Origin: Hyphomicrobiales bacterium | Lineage (GTDB): Bacteria > Pseudomonadota > Alphaproteobacteria > Rhizobiales > Kaistiaceae | NCBI GenBank assembly: GCA_017305635.1 | Contig: JAFKKF010000013.1 | Location: 310,001 to 374,000, forward strand | Direction of reading: 5' to 3' | DNA length: 64,000 bases | Shown here: positions 1 through 8,226 of the stretch, one piece after another | Numbering within the stretch: position 1 is the stretch's first letter | Layout: each line of letters opens with the position of its first letter | Program-made: the position numbers and the translations under genes | Notes under the pieces: model-generated | What the model saw: only the letters and a program-made list of their open reading frames with translations | Databases searched by the model: none | Told to the model about the DNA's origin: nothing

Positions 1-920
1 TCGCGGCCTGCTCGGCGAAGAACACTGGCACGCTCCAGGGCTATGTCGAGGGCACCTACGTCTATGTCTCCGGCGAGAGCGCCGGGCGGCTGATCGAGCG
101 GCCGGCGCAGGATGGCGCGCCGGTGAAGGAGGGCGCCCTCCTCTTCCGGCTCGACGATTCCAACGAGAAGGCCCAGCTCACGGCGGCCGAGGCGCGGCTG
201 GCGCAGGCCAAGGCGCAGCTCTCCGACCTGCAATCCGGCAAGCGGCCGGAGGAGCTTTCCGTTCTCGTGGCGCAGGTGAGCGCAGCGCGGACGAACTTCA
301 ATTCCGCCAGCGACACCTATGCCCGCCAGCTCGCGCTGCTCGAGCGGGGCGTCGTCTCGCAGACCACGGTGGACAATGCCAAGACCGCACGCGACGCGGC
401 CGAGGCGCAGCTCCAGGCCGCCGAGCGGCAACTGGAGGTCGCCCGCCTGCCGGCCCGCCCCGACGAGATCGACGCGGCGGAGCGCAACGTCGCCGCCGAG
501 CAGGCGACCGTCGACCAGGCGAAGATCGCGCTCGGCCGGCGCACCGTCGTCTCGCCGGCGAGCGGGATGATCGAGGAAACCTATTTCGAGCCGGGCGAGC
601 AGGTCGCGGTCGGCGCGCCGGTGGTCTCGCTGCTCCCCGACAGCAACAAGCGCATCCGCTTCTTCCTGCCCGAGCGGAAGCTGTCGGAGGTAAAGATCGG
701 CGACCGCGTGTCGATCGCCTGCGACAATTGCCCTGCGGGGCTCACGGCCGAGGTGACCTTCGTCTCCTCGCAGGCGCAGTTCACGCCGCCGATCATCTAT
801 TCCAGGGACAATCGCGAGAAGCTGGTCTTCCGCGTCGACGCGCGGCCGCTCGACCAGGCGGCGGCGCTGAAGGTCGGCCAGCCCATCGACGTGACGCTCG
901 CGGGCGCGCCGGGCTCATGA
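1..920 (+). CDS. HlyD-family periplasmic adaptor lipoprotein of an ABC-2 exporter (5' end missing)
   Basis: The reading frame is open from the first bases of the window, so the true start lies upstream. The first visible residues, Ala-Ala-Cys (codons 3-11), look like the end of a lipobox, so the mature protein probably begins at that Cys and is anchored in a membrane. A beta-barrel/lipoyl half-motif follows, then a long Ala/Gln/Glu-rich coiled-coil hairpin (bases about 170-520) and the second lipoyl half and barrel, the usual membrane-fusion-protein layout. It overlaps the next gene (ABC ATPase) by an ATGA stop-start, so the two are translationally coupled. With the ATPase and permease downstream it resembles the YbhG-YbhF-YbhS export system. 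The substrate cannot be told from sequence. Family call is firm; lipoprotein call rests on three visible residues. Confidence 0.85.
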   Translation, partial: AACSAKNTGTLQGYVEGTYVYVSGESAGRLIERPAQDGAPVKEGALLFRLDDSNEKAQLTAAEARLAQAKAQLSDLQSGKRPEELSVLVAQVSAARTNFNSASDTYARQLALLERGVVSQTTVDNAKTARDAAEAQLQAAERQLEVARLPARPDEIDAAERNVAAEQATVDQAKIALGRRTVVSPASGMIEETYFEPGEQVAVGAPVVSLLPDSNKRIRFFLPERKLSEVKIGDRVSIACDNCPAGLTAEVTFVSSQAQFTPPIIYSRDNREKLVFRVDARPLDQAAALKVGQPIDVTLAGAPGS

Positions 921-1861
921 GCGACGCGCCGATCATCGACGTCCACGGCCTCACCAAGACCTTCAACGGGCGGGCGGTGGTCGACCATGTCGACCTCGAG
1001 GTGAAGCGCGGCGAGATCGTCGGCTTCCTCGGCCCGAACGGCTCGGGCAAGACGACGACGATCCGCATGATCTGCGGGCTGCTCAAGCCCGACGCCGGCG
1101 ACGGCACCTGCCTCGGCCTCGACATCCTGAAGGATGCCGACCGCATCAAGCTCGAGGTCGGCTACATGACGCAGCGCTTCTCGTTCTACGAGGACCTGAC
1201 GATCCGCGAGAACCTCGATTTCGTGGCGCGGCTCTACGAGCTGAAGCCGCGCGGCAGGATCGTCGACGAGACGCTCGCGCGCCTCGGGCTGGCCAACCGC
1301 CAGGGCCAGCTCGCCGGCACGCTCTCCGGCGGCTGGAAGCAGCGGCTGGCGCTCGCCGCCTGCGTCATGCACCAGCCGCAGCTCCTCCTCCTCGACGAGC
1401 CGACCGCGGGCGTCGATCCGAAGGCGCGGCGCGAGTTCTGGGACGAGATCCACGAACTCGCCGCCGAAGGACTGACCGTGCTCGTCTCGACCCACTACAT
1501 GGACGAGGCCGAACGCTGCCACCGCATCGTCTACATCTCCTACGGCAAGGTGGTGGCGCGCGGCACGGTGCCGGAAGTGATCGCGGCCTCGGGGCTGCAT
1601 ACGATCGTCGTCAAGGGCGGCGACGGGGCGGGACTGGTGCGGAAGCTCAAGGGCCTGCCCGGCATCGAGCAGATCGCGCCCTTCGGCAACGACCTCCACG
1701 TCGTCGGCACCGACGAGCGGGCGCTCGCGGCGAGCGTCGAGCGCGCCATCGCCGGGACCGGTGCGACGGCCATGCCCGACGCGACCAGCCTCGAGGACGT
1801 GTTCATCCGGCTGATGGACCAGAGCACCGACAACTTCGCCCCGGCGGAGCAGCGGCCATGA
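917..1861 (+). CDS. ABC-2 type exporter ATP-binding protein (YbhF-like)
   Basis: A 314-residue cytoplasmic ATPase that powers the export complex. Walker A GPNGSGKT lies at residues 39-46, the Q-loop near residue 86, the signature LSGGW at 136-140, the Walker B run ending in DEP at 156-162, and the switch His in the STHYMDEAE segment. The C-terminal 90 residues match the accessory region of ABC-2/drug-exporter ATPases. The ATG at 917 is chosen because it overlaps the stop of the adaptor gene as ATGA and because the family begins just before this conserved strand; an earlier in-frame start would run back into the adaptor. It overlaps the permease gene by another ATGA at 1858-1861. A single nucleotide-binding domain is present, unlike the two-domain YbhF of E. 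coli, so it probably works as a homodimer. Confidence 0.93.
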   Translation: MSDAPIIDVHGLTKTFNGRAVVDHVDLEVKRGEIVGFLGPNGSGKTTTIRMICGLLKPDAGDGTCLGLDILKDADRIKLEVGYMTQRFSFYEDLTIRENLDFVARLYELKPRGRIVDETLARLGLANRQGQLAGTLSGGWKQRLALAACVMHQPQLLLLDEPTAGVDPKARREFWDEIHELAAEGLTVLVSTHYMDEAERCHRIVYISYGKVVARGTVPEVIAASGLHTIVVKGGDGAGLVRKLKGLPGIEQIAPFGNDLHVVGTDERALAASVERAIAGTGATAMPDATSLEDVFIRLMDQSTDNFAPAEQRP

Positions 1862-3006
1862 AGCTGCACCGTTTCTCGGTCTCGCGCATCGTCGCCGTGA
1901 TGCTGAAGGAATTCATCCAGATGCGACGCGACCGGCTGACCTTCGCGATGATCATCGGCGTGCCGATCATCCAGCTGGTCCTCTTCGGCTATGCCATCAA
2001 TACCGACCCCAAGCGCCTGCCGACGGCGGCTATCGTCGCCGATGACGGGCCGGTCAGCCGCTCGATCATCGCGGCGATGGAACTGTCCGGCTACTTCGCC
2101 TTCACCGGCAGCGGCGACGGCTTCACCACCGAGGCGGAGGCGCGTGCGATGCTGGCGCGCGGCGACGTCAACTACGTGCTCACCATCCCGCCGGACTTCG
2201 AGCGGAAGTTCGTGCGCGGCGAGACCCCGCAGCTCCTCGTCGAGGCCGACGCCACCGATCCGTCGGCGACCGCAAATGCGCTCGGCGCCTTCACACAGAT
2301 CGTGACGCAGGGCGTGTCGACCGTGACCACCGGCGCGCTCGGCGGCATGAAGCCGGGCGGCGCGCCGGTCGATATCGTCCTCCACCGGCTCTACAACCCG
2401 GAGGGGATCACCGCCTACAACATCGTGCCCGGCCTGCTCGGCACCATCCTGACCATGACGGCGACGCTGATGACGGCGCTGGCGCTGACCCGCGAGATCG
2501 AGCGCGGCACGATGGAGAACCTGCTCGCCATGCCGGCGCGGCCCTACGAGATCATGGTCGGCAAGGTGGTGCCCTATATCGGCTTCGGCTTCGTGCAGGT
2601 CCTCGTCATCCTGCTCGCCGCCGCCGTCCTCTTCGACGTGCCGATGGTCGGGCCGATGAGCGTCCTCCTCTCCACGACGACGCTCTTCGTCGCCGCCAAC
2701 GTGACGCTCGGCTACACGTTCTCGACGCTCGCCCGCAACCAGATGCAGGCGATGCAGATGACGTTCTTCTTCTTCCTGCCGTCGATGCTGCTCTCCGGCT
2801 TCATGTTCCCGTTCCGCGGCATGCCGGGCTGGGCGCAGGCGATCGGCGAGGTCATCCCGCTCACGCACTATCTTCGCGTGGTGCGCACGGTGATGCTGAA
2901 GGGCGGCGGCTTCGCCGACGTTGCGCCGAACGTGTGGCCGATCGCCGCGTTCCTCGCCGGGGTCGCCGCCATCGCGCTCTTCCGCTACCGCCGCACGCTG
3001 GATTGA
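1858..3006 (+). CDS. ABC-2 type transporter permease (YbhS/YbhR-like)
   Basis: A 382-residue inner-membrane permease. One N-terminal membrane segment follows a cytoplasmic 'KEFIQMRRDR' stretch typical of this family, then a large extracytoplasmic loop (about residues 50-180), then five hydrophobic segments in the C-terminal half, ending with a short RYRRTLD tail. The conserved motif before the second membrane block (EIERGTMENLLAMP) and the GFMFPFRGMP loop are hallmarks of ABC-2 permeases. Only one permease is visible, so it may form a homodimer, whereas E. coli has YbhR plus YbhS. The start ATG overlaps the ATPase stop. The operon appears to end here: the next gene begins 72 bases later with its own ribosome site. 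Confidence 0.92.
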   Translation: MKLHRFSVSRIVAVMLKEFIQMRRDRLTFAMIIGVPIIQLVLFGYAINTDPKRLPTAAIVADDGPVSRSIIAAMELSGYFAFTGSGDGFTTEAEARAMLARGDVNYVLTIPPDFERKFVRGETPQLLVEADATDPSATANALGAFTQIVTQGVSTVTTGALGGMKPGGAPVDIVLHRLYNPEGITAYNIVPGLLGTILTMTATLMTALALTREIERGTMENLLAMPARPYEIMVGKVVPYIGFGFVQVLVILLAAAVLFDVPMVGPMSVLLSTTTLFVAANVTLGYTFSTLARNQMQAMQMTFFFFLPSMLLSGFMFPFRGMPGWAQAIGEVIPLTHYLRVVRTVMLKGGGFADVAPNVWPIAAFLAGVAAIALFRYRRTLD

Positions 3007-3078
3007 GCCGCCGGACGCGCTAGACTTGACGCGCGGCCTCCTCCTCCCTCCCGCCGCAGCTTCAGGAGTTCAGACCAG

Positions 3079-4209
3079 ATGACGTCCCGGCTCTTCGCGC
3101 CGATCGAGATCGGCGGGATGGTGTTCGACAACCGCATCGCGGTTGCCCCCATGTGCCAGTACTCGGCCGATGACGGCTCGGCGACCGACTGGCACATCCA
3201 GCACTGGATGAACCTCGCCCTGTCGGGCGCCGGCATGGTTACCGTCGAGGCCACCGGGGTGGAGCGGCGGGGCCGCATCACCCATGGCTGCCTCGGCATC
3301 TATTCCGACGACAACGAGGCGACCATCGGCCGGGGCATCGCCGCGGCGCGGCGGGTGGCGCCGGCCGGCACGCGCTTCGGCATCCAGCTCGCCCATGCCG
3401 GCCGCAAGGCCTCGACGCAGCGCCCGTGGGAGGGCGGCGGTCCGCTCACCGAGCACGAGGATCCGTGGCCGACGATCGCGCCCTCGGCAATCGCCTTTGC
3501 CGACAAGTGGCATGTGCCGAAGGCGATGGACCATCACGACATCCGCCGCGTCACCGACGCCTTCGTCGCCGCGGCGAAGCGGGCCGAGCGCGCCGGCTTC
3601 GACTTCGTCGAGCTGCACGGCGCGCATGGCTACCTGATGCACGAGTTCCTGTCGCCGCTCTCCAACAAGCGCGAGGACGAATATGGCGGACCGCTCGAGA
3701 ACCGCATGCGCTTCATCCTCGACATCGCGCGCGCCGTGCGCGCCGCCCTGCCGGCGCGGATGATGCTCGGCGCCCGGCTCTCGGCGAGCGACTGGGTCGA
3801 GGGCGGCTTCGTGCCGGAGGAGGCGGTGCAGGTGGCGCGGGCGCTGAAGGCCGAGGGCGTCGCCTATATCTGCTCATCCTCGGGCGGCAACAGCCCGCAC
3901 CAGAAGATCCCTACCGGCCCCGGCTACCAGGTGCATTTTGCCGAGCTCATCCGGCGCGAGGCGGGGATCGCGACGCGCGCCGTAGGACTCATCGACGATC
4001 CGCTGCAGGCGGAGGCGATCATCGCCGGGGAGAAGGCGGATTTCGTCGCGCTGGCGCGGGCCATGCTCGCCGATCCGCGCTGGCCGTGGCGGGCGGCCGC
4101 CATGCTCGGCGCCAGGTTCCACGCGCCGGTGCAGTACCAGCGCTCGGTCGGCACGATGGAGCATTGGGGCAAGGCGCAAGCAGCGCGGGAGAAGAGCGGG
4201 GCGGCGTGA
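3079..4209 (+). CDS. NADH:flavin oxidoreductase, old yellow enzyme (YqjM class)
   Basis: A 376-residue FMN enzyme of the old yellow enzyme family, expected to reduce activated C=C bonds of enals, enones or nitro compounds with NAD(P)H. The N-terminal segment carries Cys26 and Tyr28 in 'APMCQYSA', the residues that tune FMN potential in the thermophilic-like YqjM class. The HGAHGYL motif near residues 176-182 and the catalytic-site His pair are present, as is the C-terminal phosphate-binding 'ALARAMLADP'. A good ribosome site (caggag, 3062-3067) precedes the ATG. It sits alone between the exporter operon and a repeat-rich gap, so the context does not reveal its substrate; xenobiotic or oxidative-stress detoxification is the usual role. 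Confidence 0.92.
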   Translation: MTSRLFAPIEIGGMVFDNRIAVAPMCQYSADDGSATDWHIQHWMNLALSGAGMVTVEATGVERRGRITHGCLGIYSDDNEATIGRGIAAARRVAPAGTRFGIQLAHAGRKASTQRPWEGGGPLTEHEDPWPTIAPSAIAFADKWHVPKAMDHHDIRRVTDAFVAAAKRAERAGFDFVELHGAHGYLMHEFLSPLSNKREDEYGGPLENRMRFILDIARAVRAALPARMMLGARLSASDWVEGGFVPEEAVQVARALKAEGVAYICSSSGGNSPHQKIPTGPGYQVHFAELIRREAGIATRAVGLIDDPLQAEAIIAGEKADFVALARAMLADPRWPWRAAAMLGARFHAPVQYQRSVGTMEHWGKAQAAREKSGAA

Positions 4210-4268
4210 GGGGCGAACCCGACTGCAGTCGTCCTCTCGGGCGTTGCCATGGGGTCTTACCCCTCTCA

Positions 4269-4440
4269 AGCTTCGCTAGCAATTTGCTTCGCAAAATCGC
4301 AGCGAAGCTATCTCCCCCACAAGGGGGGAGAGGTGCCCTTTCCGGACAAGCTCAACCCATTGTCCAGGCCGTCCTCCCCCCTCACCCGGATCGACCGGGC
4401 TGCCGCCCGGTCTGATCCGATCTCTCCCAGCGGGGAGAGG
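4269..4440. repeat. Intergenic palindromic repeat cluster (REP-like)
   Basis: The 248-base gap between the oxidoreductase and the cytochrome gene carries several nested palindromes. Arms agcttcgct (4269-4277) and agcgaagct (4301-4309) flank a smaller tttgc/gcaaa hairpin. 'tctcccccacaaggggggaga' spans 4311-4331, an imperfect gaccgggc/gcccggtc pair lies near 4393-4412, and a second ctctccc/ggggagag palindrome spans 4422-4439. Two similar 'ctctccc…gggagag' units bracketing about 110 bases recall paired REP/BIME-type intergenic elements of Hyphomicrobiales. A related pair occurs inside the pbpC reading frame at 49065-49236. Because it lies between convergent genes it may also end transcripts, though no T-run follows. 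Confidence 0.6.
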
Positions 4441-4457
4441 TAAACAGGCGCCCTGCC

Positions 4458-4940
4458 CTACTTCGGCATTTGCGGGGGCGCCATGACGACGTAGGGCGTC
4501 GTCGGCGGGGTGCCGGGCGGCAGGGCGGCCGGCATCGGATCGCCGGGATCGCCGAGCGACTTGATGTACTGGTAGAGCGAGCGGATGTCGCTCTCGTCCA
4601 TGGCGTGGACATTGTAGAAGGGCATCGGCGGACGCGCCGTGAAGGTCTTGGCGTACTGGACGAACTCGTCCTCGGTCTTGTCCTTCGCGACCAGACGGAT
4701 GTTCGCGGCGTAGGTCGTGCCCCACGGGCCGTTCCAGCCGACGGGAATGCCCTTCAGTGCGGCGGCGGGATCGATCTTGCCGCCCGATTCGTTGTAGCCG
4801 GCGGTGTGACAATCGTTGCAGCCGCCGATGATCGAGACCTGCATCCCCCGCGCGACCGAGACCTCGCCCGACCCCGCGAAAGCGGCGGTCGCCGGCAGTG
4901 CCACCATGAACGCGGTCAGTGCCCCCAAGCGAAAGCGCAT
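4458..4940 (-). CDS. Secreted c-type cytochrome
   Basis: A 160-residue protein with a clear signal peptide (residues 1-22, AFA cleavage) and one haem c attachment motif, CNDCH, at residues 41-45. The likely distal axial Met is in the 'ARPPMPFYN' segment, a pattern common in small diheme-like or alcohol-dehydrogenase-associated class I cytochromes. The C-terminus is a Pro-rich tail. It would act in the periplasm as an electron carrier. No oxidase or dehydrogenase partner is adjacent: the next gene upstream on the same strand is a MATE pump 89 bases away. The start fits the signal peptide. The specific redox partner is unknown. Confidence 0.88.
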   Translation of the reverse strand: MRFRLGALTAFMVALPATAAFAGSGEVSVARGMQVSIIGGCNDCHTAGYNESGGKIDPAAALKGIPVGWNGPWGTTYAANIRLVAKDKTEDEFVQYAKTFTARPPMPFYNVHAMDESDIRSLYQYIKSLGDPGDPMPAALPPGTPPTTPYVVMAPPQMPK

Positions 4941-5029
4941 CCGTTCCCTCCCAAGCCTGAATGATCGGGCGAGTGTATACGAGCGCGGCGGGAGTTTATA
5001 GCGCCTCCAATGTGGCGCCCTTCACAGGC

Positions 5030-6454
5030 TCAGTGCGGCGTCGCGGGAACCGCGCCGCCCTGCGGCAGCGATTCGAGATGCCGCGTGCGCCGCGCCCAGC
5101 GGATGGTGAGCATCACCGCCACCACCGCCAGGCCCACGGAGAGGCCGATCCAGATCCCCTCGCCGCCGAGGCCGATGCCGAAGGCGAGCAGCACCGAGAG
5201 CGGCAGCGCCACGCCCCAGTAGCCGATGGCGGCGAGCACCATGGGCACGCGCGTATCGTGCAGCCCGCGCAGCATGCCGGAGGCCGAGGCCTGCGTTGCG
5301 TCGACCACCTGGAAGAGGCCGGCGAAGACGAGGAAGGTCACGGCAAGGTCGACGACCGGCCGGTTGGCCGCCTCATGGAGGTCGAGGAAGACGCCGACGA
5401 GCATCCGCCCGCAGGTCAGCATGAGCGTCGCCGTGCAGCAGGCATAGACGATGGCGAGCCACCAGGCGACCCAGCCGCTGCGCGTCGCGGCGCGCCAGTC
5501 GCGCGCGCCGAAGGCGCGGCCGACCCGGACGGTCGCGGCATTGCCGAGGCCGAGGGGCACCATGAAGGTGAAGGCGGCGAGCTGGATCGCGATCGAATAG
5601 GCGGCGACCGCCGTGGCGCTGATCAGGCCCATCAGGAAGGCGGAGGCGTTGAAGATCGTCACCTCGAAGCCGACGGCCAGCGCGATGGGGACGCCGAGGC
5701 GCCAGATGTGCCGGAAGCGCGGCCAGTCGGCTCGCCAGAAGCGGCCGAAGAGATGGTAGCGCCGGAAGCGGCGGTCGAGGGAGATGGCGGCGGCAAGGCC
5801 GGCGAAGAGGAAGACGTTGGCGAGCGTGGTGCCGACGCCGGCGCCGGTGAGGCCGAGCGGCGGGAGCCCGAGCCTGCCGAACATGAGCGCCCAGACGAGG
5901 ACCGCGTTGAGCGGGACGCCGGCGAGGCCGACCACCGTCGCCACGAGCGGCCGCTCGAGCGACGAGACGAAGTTGCGGAGGACGATGTAGCCGAAGAAGG
6001 GCAGGCTCGACCACATCAGCGTGCGCAGGTAGTGGCCGGCCTCGGTGGCGAGATGCGGCTGCTGGCCGAGGAGGAGCAGGATCGCCTCGCCATGCCAGAG
6101 AACGAGCCAGCTGGGCAGGGCGACGACGATGGCGCTCCACAGGCCCTGCCGCACCGTGCGGCGCACCTCGCGGACGGCGTGGCGATGGCGCCCGAGCTCG
6201 CTCGCGATCAGCGGCGCGGTGGCGGTGAGCAGGCCGATGCCGAGGATGACGAAGGCGAAGTTGAGGTTGGTGGCGAGCGCGCCGGCGGCGAGCGCATCGG
6301 CGCCCAGCCAGCCCATCATGATCACGTCCGTCAGGCCGAAGGCGACCTGGGCGAGGTTGGTGACGACGAGCGGCCAGGCAAGCGACAGGGTGGCGCGAAC
6401 CTCCGCGCCCCACGTCGCCCGAGGGGTCGTCTCCGTGCCAGCGATGTCGATCAT
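5030..6454 (-). CDS. MATE family multidrug efflux transporter
   Basis: A 474-residue inner-membrane protein with about 12 hydrophobic segments in two homologous halves, as in NorM. The N-terminal helix block 'LAWPLVVTNLAQVAFGLTDVIMMGW' region is the characteristic MATE opening, and the second half repeats it around 'GVPIALAVGFEVTIFNASAFLMG'. Such pumps export cationic drugs or metabolites in exchange for Na+ or H+. The start at 6454 places a short basic segment before helix 1. It lies 59 bases downstream of the secreted protein gene at 6514-7989 and is probably in the same transcript. Substrate cannot be inferred. Confidence 0.93.
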   Translation of the reverse strand: MIDIAGTETTPRATWGAEVRATLSLAWPLVVTNLAQVAFGLTDVIMMGWLGADALAAGALATNLNFAFVILGIGLLTATAPLIASELGRHRHAVREVRRTVRQGLWSAIVVALPSWLVLWHGEAILLLLGQQPHLATEAGHYLRTLMWSSLPFFGYIVLRNFVSSLERPLVATVVGLAGVPLNAVLVWALMFGRLGLPPLGLTGAGVGTTLANVFLFAGLAAAISLDRRFRRYHLFGRFWRADWPRFRHIWRLGVPIALAVGFEVTIFNASAFLMGLISATAVAAYSIAIQLAAFTFMVPLGLGNAATVRVGRAFGARDWRAATRSGWVAWWLAIVYACCTATLMLTCGRMLVGVFLDLHEAANRPVVDLAVTFLVFAGLFQVVDATQASASGMLRGLHDTRVPMVLAAIGYWGVALPLSVLLAFGIGLGGEGIWIGLSVGLAVVAVMLTIRWARRTRHLESLPQGGAVPATPH

Positions 6455-6513
6455 GGGGCTGCTTCTAGCGGCCCCGCCGGCGCTTCACAATGACCCTCGG
6501 GCGTCCCGCGCGG

Positions 6514-7989
6514 CTAGCCGCGCGGATAGCAGGTGCGCGGCGGCTCGCCGAAGCGGCTCCAGCGGATGCTCTCGCCCGAGCCGGTGAGCCTCGCGGGCGG
6601 GTTGGAGAACTGGGCCGAACCATTGCCGCCCATGCCGCCGGTGAGCTGGATCGGCGCGGCGTCCGCCTCGGCTACGAAGGCTGTGTGGAAGTTGGCGGCG
6701 AAGGTCACCGACAGGCTGCCGCCATCGGCGCAGCGATAGCTGACCAGGCGGCCGCCCGGCGGCGGACCGGCGACCGGAGGTGGCGCCACGGGCGCCGGCG
6801 CGCAGGCGGCGAGGAACTGGCGGACCGGCCCGGCGCTCCCCTTCAGGGTCATCGAGAAGGAATCGCCGCCGGCGATGGCGACGACGACCTGGGCTTCCTT
6901 GGCGAGCGTCGCCCAGAGCGGATCGTTCGCCGTCACCGCAATCATCGGATGCGAGCCGCCATCCATCTGGCTGACCGGCGAGCCCTTGCCCGGATAGGTG
7001 CGGGTGAAGGCGCCGGCGAAGAAGGTGACCTGGACGGGGGCGTTCTCGGCAAGCCCGTCGACCATGCGGAGGATGTCGACGCTCGCCCGGCTGGTGCCGG
7101 TGGCGCAGGCGGCCGAGAAGCTGCCGTCGTCGCTCTGCGGGACGCCGAAATAGAGGATCGCGTTGCCGTCGCCGCTGGAATAGGACCAGGCCCCCTCGGC
7201 GATCGCCGGCGAGGAGGCCGGCTCCGGCGGAAGCTGCGGCTGCGCCGGCATGGCGGGCGCCGCGGGCTGGACCGGCTGCGCGGGCGCTTGCTGACCGGCG
7301 ACCTCGGACCCGCCGCCGAGCATGACGAGCACCGAGCCGTTCGCGGGACAGAGATCCACCTGCCGCGCAATGGTGCGGCCGTCGCTGAGCTTGAGGCCGA
7401 CATCGCGCCGGCAGTCGCCGCCGCCGGGCACCTGGATCTCGACGCCATTGCCCTGCCGGGTGACGATGGTCGCCGGCAGGCGGTCGATGAAGACCGCCTC
7501 GATGCCGACCTGCGGATCGTCGGTGGCGACGGTGATGATGCGCGCGCTGGCGGGAGCGGCAGGGGCCGCCGCCGGCTGCTGCGCGGGAACGGCGGGCTGC
7601 GCCGGCGCCGCCGGCTGGGCCGGAACCACGGGCTTGGCGGGCGCGAGCGCCTGGGGCGCCCCGGGCGTTGCTGGCGCGGCGGCGAAGGAGACGACGAAAT
7701 TCCAGTTCTGCGGGCAGAGCGCCACGTCGGCATCCTGCCGCGCGCCGCTGGAGGCGACGAAGGTGACACGCTGGGTGCAGGGCACGTCGCCCGCGGTGTC
7801 GAGGCGGAAGAAGGTGACGCCGCCGCCCTTCCCCGACACGGCGAGCGGCTTGCCGTCGACCAGCGCCTGCTCCACGGTGACGCCCGGCGCGTCGGCCTTG
7901 ACGCTGAACAGCCGGCTGTCGGCAAGCGCCGGCGTGAGCGCGGCGAGCGACATGGCGAAGACGAATCCAGCGCGCAGGAAAAAACCCAT
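6514..7989 (-). CDS. Secreted Pro/Ala-rich protein of unknown function
   Basis: A 491-residue exported protein that I do not recognise. The ATG at 7989 is chosen because it opens a good signal peptide (residues 1-23, PALADS cleavage) and has a gaggga ribosome site just upstream; the frame stays open further upstream but that part is antisense to zwf. The mature protein shows two similar globular segments of about 80 residues, each with paired cysteines, joined by Ala/Pro/Gln-rich linkers (bases about 7240-7290 and 7550-7670). A C-terminal half of about 200 residues follows, ending in a Cys-containing tail. The linkers suggest a flexible periplasmic or surface protein. It diverges from zwf and is followed by the MATE gene on the same strand. 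Confidence 0.75.
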   Translation of the reverse strand: MGFFLRAGFVFAMSLAALTPALADSRLFSVKADAPGVTVEQALVDGKPLAVSGKGGGVTFFRLDTAGDVPCTQRVTFVASSGARQDADVALCPQNWNFVVSFAAAPATPGAPQALAPAKPVVPAQPAAPAQPAVPAQQPAAAPAAPASARIITVATDDPQVGIEAVFIDRLPATIVTRQGNGVEIQVPGGGDCRRDVGLKLSDGRTIARQVDLCPANGSVLVMLGGGSEVAGQQAPAQPVQPAAPAMPAQPQLPPEPASSPAIAEGAWSYSSGDGNAILYFGVPQSDDGSFSAACATGTSRASVDILRMVDGLAENAPVQVTFFAGAFTRTYPGKGSPVSQMDGGSHPMIAVTANDPLWATLAKEAQVVVAIAGGDSFSMTLKGSAGPVRQFLAACAPAPVAPPPVAGPPPGGRLVSYRCADGGSLSVTFAANFHTAFVAEADAAPIQLTGGMGGNGSAQFSNPPARLTGSGESIRWSRFGEPPRTCYPRG

Positions 7990-8124
7990 CGTCGTCCCTC
8001 GTCCCGGGCGAGCGGCCCCTTGATTCTCCGCTCGCAGCTTATTGAGGCGCCGGTGTGGCGGACAGCCCGTCCTGCGGCCCGCGAAAGCGCCGTTCCCGCG
8101 GCGCGGGTGCGAAAAAGCAACCAC

Positions 8125-8155
8125 TTGACCCGGCTCGCCTTTCGGTGCCTTAAAA
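8125..8155 (+). promoter_or_regulatory. Possible zwf promoter
   Basis: TTGACC at 8125-8130 matches five of six -35 consensus bases. A TTAAAA at 8150-8155 could serve as -10 with a long 19-base spacer (18 if CTTAAA is used). It lies about 70 bases before the zwf start, in the only AT-rich patch of the 237-base divergent gap. Inference from sequence only. Confidence 0.3.
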
Positions 8156-8226
8156 CGCGCCGGCACGATAGCTGCAACGCTGCCCCCTGCACGTCGCAGC
8201 GTACCGGTCCAAGGAGATTTCGCGCC

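Noticed and set aside
6490-8226. Upstream extension of the zwf reading frame by almost 600 codons
   Set aside because: The extension is antisense to the secreted protein gene; the aaggag ribosome site and the conserved N-terminus fix the start at 8227.
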